NCBI GenBank assembly: GCA_000695325.1
Contig: AVPN01000121.1
Span: 58,249 to 87,660, forward strand
Reading direction: 5' to 3'
From: Pleurobrachia bachei
Taxonomy: Eukaryota; Ctenophora; Tentaculata; Cydippida; Pleurobrachiidae
Length of the DNA stretch: 29,412 nt
The notes beneath the pieces are model-generated. The model was not told the DNA's origin and did not search any database. It worked only from the letters and a program-made list of their open reading frames with translations. Below are positions 20,423 through 29,412 of the stretch, piece by piece; position 1 is the first letter of the stretch; each line of letters begins with the position of its first letter. The translations under genes were made by a program, and so were the position numbers.

Positions 20423-20546
20423 GTAGGTGGAGGATAGCTCATTATTTCCAGATAAATAGTCTTGCCAATTTGGGATCGGGAATTAGATTAGCAAATGTTT
20501 CTGTAAAGCCAGTACCCCCACTGACACCCCCCATCCTCACTTCTAG

Positions 20547-20918
20547 GAATCTAGCGGGAAAGATTCCCGGTACCTCCACTGACCCCCCACTAACCCCCAT
20601 TATCCTCACAGGAATCTAGCGGGAAAGATACCCACTACCCCCGCTAACCCCCTCTCACCCTGACTCTCACAGGAATCTAGCGGGAAAGATACCCACTACC
20701 CCCGCTAACCCCCTCTCACCCTGACTCTCACAGGAATCTAGCGGGAAAGATACCCACTACCCCCGCTAACCCCCTCTCACCCTGACTCTCACAGGAATCT
20801 AGCGGGAAAGATACCCACTACCCCCACTGACCCCCACCTTCACAGGAATCTAGCGGGAAAGATACCCACTACCCCCACTGACCCCCACCTTCACAGGAAT
20901 CTAGCGGGAAAGATACCC
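20547..20918 (+). repeat. Minisatellite repeating a 3' splice site and exon start
   Basis: The segment AG|GAATCTAGCGGGAAAGAT occurs seven times, with its first base after AG at 20547, 20612, 20673, 20734, 20795, 20846 and 20897. Spacings are 65, 61, 61, 61, 51 and 51 nt. Each unit carries a pyrimidine tract, an AG and the first six or so codons of the real exon at 20897. Only the last unit leads into an open exon. The others reach a stop, as in CCC TGA, within about 20 codons. Confidence 0.9.
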
Positions 20919-22469
20919 AGTACGGTGCTGGCAGAGATAGAAGAGACTGAAGCACCCCTTGCAGCTGAACTGGAGGAGACTGAATCACTGCTACAGGACC
21001 ACCTAGACACTGCCAGGGGCAGGTTGAACAGACTCCAGGAGGGGTGTCAGGCCATATCTGGGTACAGTGGTGAGGTGGATGATCTAGTAGGCTGGCTGAG
21101 GGAGTTTGAACCACGAGTTAACCCTGGGGAGTTGCTATCTAGTTGTGATCCTAAGGAGATTAAAAGCGCCCAGGGTGAGTTGTTAATTATCAGTGGTTAG
21201 CTGTCCGTTTGAATAAGGTTCGGGTCCAAATCCCTATCCGAACGCAATCAATCAGTCACCAAGCTGTGAATTGGTAAGGATTTTCTTGAGTACAGGTGTC
21301 TAATAAAGTGTTTCTCTCCCAGGTAAGCTGCGTGTGTTGGTGAAGGCCTTGTCAGATAAACAGCAGCAGTACGACATGCTGACAGCCCGAGGCCAGGACC
21401 TACTTGATAAGTGTAGGGAGAGCGAGCAGCAAGGTGTGAACGCAGTTCTCCTAGTCCTGGCGGAGGCGTGGGATGGAGCTGAGGGGGCACTGGAGGAAAA
21501 GAGGATGAAACTGGAGGATGGGTTCCAACATGCCCACCAGTTTGATAAACAACACAGAGATCTGGCTATCTGGATACGGGATGCAGAGGCACAGATAACG
21601 TGAGTTGTGTTGGTTTCTCTGTTTCTCTAGTTAGTGCATTTATTACATCTCTTTGATTTCCCAATTACTAACCGAATTATAGCCGTGACCCTCTCTTTTT
21701 CTCAATTACTAACCGAATGATAGCCGTGCCCATTCCAGAGAACCTATGGACGATACAGACCTCCAACAGAGGGTAGAGAGGCAGCAGGTGTTGGTGAGCG
21801 GACTAAAGGAGCACGAACCCCTCTACGATCATATCTTTGTTCTGGGAGAGGGGCTGGTGTCCCTGTGTAGCCCAACTGCGGGGGTACCAATTAACGACAA
21901 ACTAGAAACAATCCAGGAACAATGGGAGGAACTGAAAATACACTGCGTGCAAGAACAAGAGAGTCTAAAAGGTAACTGCAATCGATATAGAATCCAATAA
22001 GTTAGAAACCATTGAAGTTAGCTAGAACTTTTCAATGAAACAATTGAACGAAAATAGTATTGAGAAAGAGAGCTTATCTGTGCAGGAGAGCTTTAAAACT
22101 TGGTGACGCTGTCACCCCTCCACTAGGGCCGCGCGCAGCGCGGCAACGAAGCTCGCGAAGCGAGCTGATATAACATAATAGGGGATATCATCACCAACTT
22201 TTCAACCACCACTTCCCTCCCCAGACAATGTACGGTAAACACGTACCTCCCTCCGCATTGTTCTTAGGGTTTCCGAGCTAAACAACCCCTCCCTGATCCA
22301 GGCAGTACGCTGTATTCAGCTAACTAAACCCCTGGTCCCTACTACTCCAGGTACGGTTGACAACATGGTTGAGATCAAGTCCAAGATAGACTTCTATCAG
22401 GAGTGGATGGACGACGTGACCAAGGAATGTGGACAACTCAACACTGAACTACCTAGCGATCTGGGCAAG
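20897..22469 (+). CDS. Second rod segment, main spectrin-repeat exons
   Basis: Exons 20897-21174, 21323-21599, 21739-21971 and 22351-22469 chain in phases 1, 2, 1 and 0. They hold good spectrin-repeat signatures: EVDDLVGWLREFEPRV, QHRDLAIWIRDAEAQI, IQEQWEELKIHCVQEQ and IDFYQEWMDDVTKEC. Each exon covers most of one repeat. This is the part of the protein nearest to the microtubule-binding tail. Intron 21972-22350 contains an array of three small perfect hairpins. Confidence 0.8.
22102..22166. repeat. Array of three perfect small hairpins in an intron
   Basis: Three inverted repeats with 3-nt loops follow each other: GGTGAC-GCT-GTCACC (22102-22116), GCCGCGC-GCA-GCGCGGC (22128-22144) and AGCTCGC-GAA-GCGAGCT (22150-22166). 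The block is far richer in GC than the surrounding intron. Confidence 0.85.
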
Positions 22470-22582
22470 GTATAACTAATTAACTAATTAGCTATATAAT
22501 TAATTAGTTGATGATACGTCACGCGATACACCCATGTAATACCACTCTCAGCTTATCATGATAGCTCATGTTTTCTATCTAG

Positions 22583-22684
22583 AGCACCACCACAACGACA
22601 GAGGCGTCGGGCAGTAGCGCCAGTAGTAGCTCGCCTGGTCTACAGGGAAAATTCCTAGCTTGGTACCATCGTAACAAACGATGA
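22583..22684 (+). CDS. Possible alternative terminal exon (Ser/Thr-rich)
   Basis: After TTTTCTATCTAG, phase 0 reads 33 codons (STTTTTEASGSSASSSSPG... ending AWYHRNKR) to a TGA. No donor restores phase 0, and exon 22469 also joins directly in phase to exon 22916. The segment would therefore give an alternative protein end lacking the GAS2 domain, or it is just chance sequence. I see no AATAAA signal close downstream. Confidence 0.3.
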   Translation, partial: STTTTTEASGSSASSSSPGLQGKFLAWYHRNKR

Positions 22685-22915
22685 TTCAAGTTGTCTCTCT
22701 CTCTCTCTATCTATCTCTCATTTTGATGGAAAGCATATACGGACTTTCTATTTGTCAAATTATATATGAAATGCCAATGAGATTTCAGTTGACCGTATTA
22801 CTCTTCCCTGCCAAATAGTGTGTTGTCTCTATGTGTTCGCATGGTACCGATCAGCTCCTTCATAAAACTAATCATCTATAATACTAGTTAACTTACCCCC
22901 TCTATCTTTTTACAG

Positions 22916-23533
22916 ATCAGGAAACTAGTAGACAAGTTCTATGGGTTTTTGGATCAACTCAAGTCCCAAGCTCCCTTCCTAAACGATTTACTTGGACAGT
23001 GTCAACAGTGGGAAAATGAGGTAGGTGGAGCTGTTAGTATCTGAACTTTACAAATCAAAACAAGTATTTTATCCAAACAATTGTTTCGCCACGTAGGGCT
23101 CGTGAGTGGAATCTGAACTTTAGATGAATTTAAAGACTTCTTTTTAGTACATGTGCGTGCACGTTCTAGAAGTATGGATATTAAGAAAAAGAGATAGAAA
23201 GATATTACCAGTTAAAGTTTCTAGTTATAGTTCCTTTTTCGTGCAGGATATTAGAAAAGAACTAGTAAGATATATTACTAACACGTGCTATATTTCCAGT
23301 TATAGTTTCTAACACGTGCCAGCTCCTTGCTAAGTTTCTAATAACACGTACTCTCCCTGCAGGGTACTCTGGCGAGTGATCTTGCTGGTGACGTGGATGA
23401 ATTGAGAGAGGGATGGGGAGGTATCTGTCAGTTCCTTGATGAGCGTTTCACTGAGATCAGGGTTAAACAGCTGGAACTGGCGAAACAACCTGCCCCTAAA
23501 CCAGCAAGAGAACCAAAAACAGACGCTGAAAAG
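22916..23533 (+). CDS. Last rod exons and linker before the GAS2 domain
   Basis: Exons 22916-23020 and 23363-23533 join in phase 0. The first encodes a helix with IRKLVDKFYGFLDQLK and CQQWENE. The second has DELREGWGGICQFLDERF and then a basic, Pro-rich linker (AKQPAPKPAREPKTDAEK). In most spectraplakins two EF-hands lie directly before the GAS2 domain; no DxDxDG-type loop is present here. The 342-nt intron 23021-23362 holds repeated TAACACGTGC-like words but no gene I can see. Confidence 0.75.
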
Positions 23534-23647
23534 GTAAGATATAGCTCCGGTAATTCTTTAGCCATGATTCCACCATATCGAACGATTTACTAAAACTGTA
23601 TATGGTTTAGGTTGGTTATTCTTTTAACCTTCCACCTTCCCTCTCAG

Positions 23648-23915
23648 GTCGACCTAGAAGTACAGAATAAGGTTGCTAGTTGCTGCTGTAAGAACAAGTT
23701 CAAGTGTGAGATGATCAGTGCGGGAAAATACAAGTTTGGAGAGCTTGCAAAGAAACATCTGGTTAGGATTCTCCGGACAAACATTGTGATTCGAGTTGGG
23801 GGAGGTTGGGAAACTCTGGAGACCTTTCTAAACCTGCACGATCCGTGTAGGGTAACTGGCAAGGGCAACATGGAATCCATCATTGCATCCCTACCCAAGC
23901 CCGGCGAGGCACTGG
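23648..23915 (+). CDS. GAS2 (GAR) microtubule-binding domain exon
   Basis: This single exon (CCCTCTCAG acceptor, GTGAGT donor, phases 0 to 1) encodes a nearly complete GAS2 domain: VDLEVQNKVASCCC, KYKFGEL, HLVRILRTNIVIRVGGGW and FLNLHDPCRV. The Cys cluster, the LVRILR strand, VRVGGGW and DPCR are the hallmark motifs; the family binds zinc and lies along microtubules. With the spectrin-repeat rod upstream it identifies the gene as a spectraplakin relative. Small GAS2-like proteins have this domain but no long rod. Confidence 0.93.
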
Positions 23916-24027
23916 GTGAGTAGTTCTTTTGAAGTCAAAACTTAGGAATTGATTAACACTTTAACATCAGTGGCGGCCTGCTCACCGAGAAAGGTTGTGT
24001 AACCACCTCCTCTCTCTCTCTCTGCAG

Positions 24028-25309
24028 GTCTGATGACGGCAGCTATTACCACTAACCGGACAGTGTTGGGACACACCTCTAGTACAGTTACTAGGACCCG
24101 TAGTGTATCTGGGGAGGAGGTGGTTCGCACTGAGACTGACACGGACTTTGCACACGCCAAGGGACCTCAACGGTTCATGGTGAGAATAATAGGATGTGAA
24201 TAGTAGGATGTGAAACAGTAGATTATTAGATAACAACTCCGTCATCATATTTGTTGGGTAGAAGGAGTAGTATGATTTGATTCTAACATTGTTGTAGACA
24301 CTTGCAGGTGTGACTGTTTATGCCATTGAACTAACAAAGACCACTCAGAGCCGGAAAACAATGAGTACCCAGAAAACAACAACCCGGACCACCCCGACTA
24401 GAGACAGAGGCCATACCCCCTCCTCTCGGTCTGTCTCCTCACACTCAAAGAGCCTCACACCCGATAGGGGAATGTAAGTGTGGAGGCCACATTCTGTGGT
24501 ACTGTTTCCTGGCGGCAATTGACACATGTTCGAAACTCATTTTAAAATTATATCGGGTTTCCAATTAAAGTTTACCTCCATTCTAGGCCGTTGAAGAGAA
24601 GTCAGAGTTATGGCATGGGTGAGAAGACGCCTCCCTCTGCCCGGAGATCCAGGACTGCCTCGGGGTCAGGTAGAACCCTGACAGACAGGTTCGCCAGTAA
24701 CACACCCCAGAAGGGAGTCAAGAGGAGCGAGAGTGACAAGGGAGGAAGAAGGTATGTTCCAATGATATGTTCCAATGAAATGTTCCAATGATATGTTTCA
24801 ATGAAATGTTCCAATGATATGTTTCAATGAAATGTTCCAATGATATGTTCCTAATTAAATAAACACACTTAGAAAGGTCTACTAACATATCCCACCCCTT
24901 CAGGTCCCTTCTGCCCACTCCAACACGTCCCAGTGGTATCCCCATTGCCAAGTCGCGTTCTGGAACGTTTAAAAAGTCGGCCAGTGGAACCAGTCTCAAC
25001 AACGAATCACAAACCGTCAGCGTTACTAGAACCAACGCTTTTAGGGTATGTGAACCTATACTATCGCCAGAGATTCTCAGCCCCAGCACGCCCAGATCGG
25101 GTCTGCACCGCCAGACAGATCTGTTTAGTTTTTACTGATTACACTATACAGTTCCCAAGTGTCACCCAATAGCAAGTGTTATACTAATCCCACAACAGCC
25201 CCTTGCCCGTCAGGAAAGTGGGAGACGGTCAGGTATCCCTAAGAAGTCAGCAAGTCGCTCCTCCTTGAAGGCTGACGACGCTACAGACGATGATGATATG
25301 ACATTCTAA
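24028..25309 (+). CDS. Basic Ser/Arg-rich C-terminal tail with two SxIP motifs
   Basis: Exons 24028-24179, 24298-24473, 24587-24751, 24904-25045 and 25199-25309 join in phases 0, 2, 2, 0 and end at TAA 25307-25309. The tail is rich in Ser, Thr, Arg and Lys. PSGIPIAKSR and RRSGIPKKSASR are SxIP motifs beside basic residues, the standard way to bind EB1 at growing microtubule ends. The C-terminus is acidic (DDATDDDDMTF), and the order GAS2, basic tail, SxIP matches spectraplakins. At 24297 the acceptor has an alternative AG nine nt on, which would drop three residues. Confidence 0.85.
24753..24850 (+). repeat. 13-nt tandem repeat in intron (ATGTTCCAATGAT units)
   Basis: About seven units of ATGTTCCAATGAT, alternating with AATGTTTCAATGA-like variants, follow the donor at 24752. 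The duplicate at 26967-27035 has fewer and changed units. Confidence 0.9.
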
Positions 25310-25799
25310 AACACCGCTCTCTTATTTTTAATCTTTTGTTAGTTTTTTCTTGAATAGCTTTTCTTTATATATATAGTGGGATTTCTCTTTTTATCTGTTA
25401 CAGCACGCTATGTTATCTTGTAAATGTGCTATTATTAAGAAGAAAGTGTCTCTATAATTTATTGTTAACTGTATTATGTTAATACATTTATCGCTCACGA
25501 GCACTCTGTTTTGTTTTTTGGTTTTTACGTTTGAAGATTTATGGGACGCTCAGTTACCCTTAACAATTTAAACAGCACAGGTCTTATGTATGTAGTATAC
25601 TGCTCTCGTTTTCTTCTAACCAAAACTAAATTGTTTTATTCAAATCGTGACGTGGGGCTGAATTGGACAATGGACAAAAATCGGCTTTATCCTGCAATTT
25701 AGGACGAGCTGGTGCGCGTCTTTATAATTGCGCGTACTAAAAAAGATGAGCGCGCGGCGTTAATCAAAATAAAATTGAGAAACAAAATATTTTTGGTTC
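25310..25799 (+). other. 3' UTR and intergenic sequence, copy A
   Basis: AT-rich sequence follows the stop codon. AATAAA at 25768-25773 could be the polyadenylation signal, about 460 nt after the stop, but I see no clear GT-rich element. The stretch recurs almost unchanged at 27476-27965. Confidence 0.4.
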
Positions 25800-26337
25800 A
25801 AAAAACCGTACCAAAAATGACATTCATCATCAGAAAATTGAGGAGATCCGAAGCAAAATGACTAGCGCCGAAAGCAGGAACCTTGATCTACTATCTGAGA
25901 AGGGTGCATCGTCCTGGCTTACCTGTCTTCCCTTACAAGCACTGAATTTTACCTTGAACAGACAAGAATGGCAAGATGCTCTTTCTGCACGATACAACTT
26001 ACCGCTGACGGGAGAATCATTACCAACCAATTGCGTGTGTGGAGAGGAAAATAGTATTGACCACTCCATCTCATGTAAAATCGGCGGTTTTGTTTGTTTT
26101 CGCCACAACAATGTGAGAGACTTCATCGCTAGTGAGTTCAGTAATGTATGTCATGACACGAAAGTAGAACCACATCTGTTGAATGTACGAGGGACGAGTC
26201 TGCCAGAAGGAACTATTACTGCAGACGGTGCTCGCCTCGATATCAGTACACGTGATTTCTGGTCTAAAATGGATAACACCTATTTTGATGTGAGGGTATT
26301 TAATCCTAGGGTGGCATCCAACTCTAACCAGGCAATC
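25800..26337 (+). mobile_element. Retroelement C-terminal fragment, copy A
   Basis: One open frame reads from about 25800 through 26340. It contains KGASSWLTCLPLQALNFTLN, CVCGEENSIDHSISC (a C-x-C-x7-H-x4-C zinc-knuckle-like pattern), RHNNVRDF and GARLDIS...YFDVRVFNP. I associate this layout with the region after the reverse transcriptase in non-LTR-like elements of cnidarians and sponges; the knuckle plus the late Asp residues resemble a restriction-like nuclease end, by inference. No reverse transcriptase motifs lie in the window, so it is a truncated remnant. It is cut off at 26337, where the duplicated tail exon begins. Confidence 0.6.
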
Positions 26338-27475
26338 TGTATCTGGGGAGGAGGTGGTTCGCACTGAGACTGACACGGACTTTGCACACGCCAAGGGACC
26401 TCAACGGTTCATGGTGAGAATAATAGGATGTGAATAGTAGGATGTGAAACAGTAGATTATTAGATAACAACTCCGTCATCATATTTGTTGGGTAGAAGGA
26501 GTAGTATGATTTGATTCTAACATTGTTGTAGACACTTGCAGGTGTGACTGTTTATGCCATTGAACTAACAAAGACCACTCAGAGCCGGAAAACAATGAGT
26601 ACCCAGAAAACAACAACCCGGACCACCCCGACTAGAGACAGAGGCCATACCCCCTCCTCTCGGTCTGTCTCCTCACACTCAAAGAGCCTCACACCCGATA
26701 GGGGAATGTAAGTGTGGAGGCCACATTCTGTGGTACTGTTTCCTGGCGGCAATTGACACATGTTCGAAACTCATTTTAAAATTATATCGGGTTTCCAATT
26801 AAAGTTTACCTCCATTCTAGGCCGTTGAAGAGAAGTCAGAGTTATGGCATGGGTGAGAAGACGCCTCCCTCTGCCCGGAGATCCAGGACTGCCTCGGGGT
26901 CAGGTAGAACCCTGACAGACAGGTTCGCCAGTAACACACCCCAGAAGGGAGTCAAGAGGAGCGAGATCAATGAAATTTTCCAATGAAATGTTCCAATGAT
27001 ATGTTTCAATGAAATTTTCCAATGATATGTTCCAAATAAACACACTTAGAAAGGTCTACTAACATATCCCCACCCCCATTCAGGTCCCTTTTGCCCACGC
27101 CAACACGTCCCAGTGGTATTCCCATCGCTAAGTCTCGTTCTGGAACGTTTAAAAAGTCGGCCAGTGGAACCAGTCTCAACAACGAATCACAAACCGTCAG
27201 CGTTACTAGAACCAACGCTTTTAGGGTATGTGAACCTTTTACATTATCTCAGTCCGCTCATATCGGGTCGGCGCCGCCAGACAGATCTGTTTAGTTATTA
27301 CTGATTACACTATACACTTCCTAAATGTCACCCGATTGCAAGTGTTATACTAATCCCACAACAGCCCCTTGCCCGTCAGGAAAGTGGGAGACGGTCAGGT
27401 ATCCCTAAGAAGTCAGCAAGTCGCTCCTCCTTGAAGGCTGACGACGCTACAGACGATGATGATATGACATTCTAA
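26338..27475 (+). pseudogene. Second copy of the spectraplakin C-terminal tail exons
   Basis: Counterparts are 26338-26413 (left part missing), 26532-26707, 26821 to about 26966 (right part missing), 27084-27225 and 27365-27475 with stop. The third exon loses its end and its donor at 26966, where the intron's 13-nt repeat begins. Reading on gives a TGA after about five codons. The copy has no GAS2 domain and its first exon has no acceptor. It is therefore not a whole gene. Its SxIP-coding exons still show only synonymous changes. Confidence 0.75.
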
Positions 27476-27965
27476 AACACCGCTCTCTCTTATTTTTAAT
27501 CTTTTGTTAGTTTTTTCTTGAATAGCTTTTCTTTATATATAGTGGGATTTCTCTTTTTATCTGTTACAGCACGCTATGTTATCTTGTAAATGTGCTATTA
27601 TTAAGAAGAAAGTGTCTCTATAATTTATTGTTAACTGTATTATGTTAATACATTTATCGCTCACGAGCACTCTGTTTTGTTTTTTGGTTTTTACGTTTGA
27701 AGATTTATGGGACGCTCAGTTACCCTTAACAATTTAAACAGCACAGGTCTTATGTATGTAGTATACTGCTCTCGTTTTCTTCTAACCAAAACTAAATTGT
27801 TTTATTCAAATCGTGACGTGGGGCTGAATTGGACAATGGACAAAAATCGGCTTTATCCTGCAATTTAGGACGAGCTGGTGCGCGTCTTTATAATTGCGCG
27901 TACTAAAAAAGATGAGCGCGCGGCGTTAATCAAAATAAAATTGAGAAACAAAATATTTTTGGTTC
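27476..27965 (+). other. 3' UTR and intergenic sequence, copy B
   Basis: Nearly identical to 25310-25799, with small length changes in TA and CT tracts. AATAAA occurs at 27934-27939. Confidence 0.5.
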
Positions 27966-28331
27966 AAAAAACCGTACCAAAAATGACATTCATCATCAGA
28001 AAATTGAGGAGATCCGAAGCAAAATGACTAGCGCCGAAAGCAGGAACCTTGATCTACTATCTGAGAAGGGTGCATCGTCCTGGCTTACCTGTCTTCCCTT
28101 ACAAGCACTGAATTTTACCTTGAACAGACAAGAATGGCAAGATGCTCTTTCTGCACGATACAACTTACCGCTGACGGGAGAATCATTACCAACCAATTGC
28201 GTGTGTGGAGAGGAAAATAGTATTGACCACTCCATCTCATGTAAAATCGGCGGTTTTGTTTGTTTTCGCCACAACAATGTGAGAGACTTCATCGCTAGTG
28301 AGTTCAGTAATGTATGTCATGACACGAAAGT
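27966..28331 (+). mobile_element. Retroelement C-terminal fragment, copy B (shorter)
   Basis: The same open frame as copy A, through the zinc-knuckle pattern and RHNNVRDF, appears identical in protein up to CHDTKV. It then changes at 28332 to unrelated sequence and stops at 28365. The later GARLDIS part is missing. Confidence 0.65.
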
Positions 28332-28616
28332 CCCTGCTTATGGGGAATTGAAACACCCCCACTAAACTAGGAGTTTTTGAAATTGTTCCCCCTTTTTGGT
28401 TGAAAGAAACCCCAGTGTTATGACAAAGGGTCAAAATATATTGGATACCATTGCCCGGCGAACTTGAACCATGCAATGTATCAATCTTAAGATCTGGAGT
28501 CAGACTTGTGGTGACGGTTGACGGGTGACGGGTGGTACCATATTGAGAATCGCCAGACTTTCATTCGCAATACAATTTGTTTCCTGATTTTATAAACTTG
28601 AACAATTCCTATCAGG
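28332..28616 (+). other. Intergenic region upstream of HPRT
   Basis: A 285-nt unique stretch between the broken retroelement copy and the HPRT start codon. It must hold the HPRT promoter and 5' UTR unless a 5' intron exists. TGACGGTTGACGGGTGACGGG near 28512-28532 is a short repeated word. I see no convincing TATA box at a fixed distance. Confidence 0.4.
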
Positions 28617-29232
28617 ATGTCTGTCTCACCAGAAGTTGCATCAAAATGTCTAGTGGTGAGTGTGTGAGGTCATCAGCTACACAGCTACTAACCTGATTAC
28701 ATTTAACCCACCCCCTCCCTGCCACAGATTCCAGATAAGAGCGGCTATGATACCAACATGTTTAACATCCCAGTAAAATATGCCAGCTTCCTCGAGAAGA
28801 TTCTCATCCCTAACGGCTTAGTGAAAGACAGGTACATGATATGGTATAATTACCATTGATTAGTATGATGTCATGTGTTGAGTTGACCTGAAGAACGAAA
28901 TCCAACTTCTTATCTGATTTATTTATTAAATTATCTCCCCCTCTCTCGTTATCTACAATACCGGCATCTAATCCCCGATTCCTGTAGTTCCTGAATTACC
29001 CAATATTTATGAAGGGTTACTAAGCAACACACAACCCTTCAGGACACACAAGCTGGCTGTAGACATCCTCAGCTCCCTCCCCTCTGAGTGTAAGGGCCTG
29101 GTAGTGTTGTGTGTACTAAAGGGGGGCTACAAGTTCTGCAGCGAGCTGGTAGATGCGATGGAGAAATTCATTTGTTCCAGTGAGATAAACATGTCAATTA
29201 AGGTGGAGTTCATCCGGCTCAAGAGCTACCAT
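28617..29232 (+). CDS. HPRT1: Hypoxanthine-guanine phosphoribosyltransferase, first three exons
   Basis: Exons 28617-28655, 28728-28831 and 29043-29232 join in phases 0, 2 and 0. The enzyme salvages hypoxanthine and guanine to IMP and GMP with PRPP in the cytosol. Recognisable segments are GYDTNMFNIP, KILIPNGLVKDRTHKLA, VVLCVLKGGYKFCSEL and VEFIRLKSYH; LKGGYKF forms the conserved loop near the pyrophosphate site. The split Arg codon (AG|G) between exons 2 and 3 and the exon end after the KSY motif match, from memory, the human HPRT1 intron positions. The PRPP-binding motif and the rest of the protein lie beyond the window. The start ATG gives a short N-terminus of usual length. Confidence 0.93.
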
Positions 29233-29412
29233 GTAAGTGAGATTTCAACAAATAATCCCAGCTGTTCTATATTATAGTTTCTGTTTTGGGATTGAATGGA
29301 GTTATATCACGGCGGCCAACAAAGATTGTTTGTTGAAGAGATTGTCTGCAATGCGGTTTGGTAGTGTAAACAATTGGGAGACGACCTGTTTGTGTTACAT
29401 ATTCAACTAGAC

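Larger units (their letters stand above)
24104..28331 (+). repeat. Tandem duplication of the gene's 3' end plus retroelement
   Basis: Copy A spans 24104-26337 (2,234 nt) and copy B spans 26338-28331, matching A up to 26165. The join lies inside the retroelement frame on one side and inside a coding exon on the other, sharing TGTATCTGG-like sequence. Introns differ by substitutions and indels, while exon changes that I compared in 27084-27225 are synonymous. Confidence 0.9.

Noticed and set aside
1-29412. CRISPR arrays, operons, ribosome binding sites and tRNA or rRNA genes
   Set aside because: The window is intron-rich animal DNA; the direct repeats seen are mini- and microsatellites, and I saw no tRNA or rRNA signature.

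Overview
This is a eukaryotic, animal nuclear sequence. It carries GT-AG introns of mostly 60-450 nt, a spectraplakin-type cytoskeletal gene, an animal-type HPRT gene and retroelement debris. Compact introns, short intergenic space, two genes nested in introns and a retroelement fragment of a style I associate with sponges and cnidarians suggest an early-branching marine invertebrate. The species cannot be settled from the window.

Layout. Positions 1-144 look like the right end of a pogo/Tigger-like DNA transposon. From 226 to 25309 (+) runs the 3' part of one very large gene; its 5' end lies outside the window. I chained about 60 exons by matching splice sites and codon phase. They encode a long spectrin-repeat rod (226-15063), a giant Asn/Thr-, Ser/Pro-rich disordered exon (15169-19486), a second rod segment (19594-23533), a GAS2 microtubule-binding domain (23648-23915) and a basic Ser/Arg tail with two SxIP motifs for EB-protein binding (24028-25309). 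This is the tail half of a spectraplakin (dystonin/MACF1/Shot/VAB-10 family), which links actin to microtubules, but I find no EF-hand pair before the GAS2 domain. Two small genes lie inside its introns on the minus strand: a single-pass membrane protein (5808-6211) and a secreted Cys-containing protein (12749-13437). A retroelement C-terminal fragment follows the gene. The first three coding exons of HPRT (28617-29232) close the window; the rest of HPRT is outside.

Three tandem duplications interrupt the big gene: 1365-3399/3400-5432, about 6679-7694/7767-8784, and 24104-26165/26338-28331. Exon differences in the second and third are almost all synonymous while their introns differ more. This fits either unmerged alleles in the assembly or real duplications under selection.

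The strangest signal is in the second copy of the first duplication. Three separate blocks of exactly 50 nt (4624-4673, 4821-4870, 5030-5079) are the base-by-base complement of the first copy, not reversed. Ordinary inversion cannot produce this. One block destroys an exon end and its splice donor. A data-handling artefact or deliberate edit is the simplest explanation, but the pattern itself is exact.
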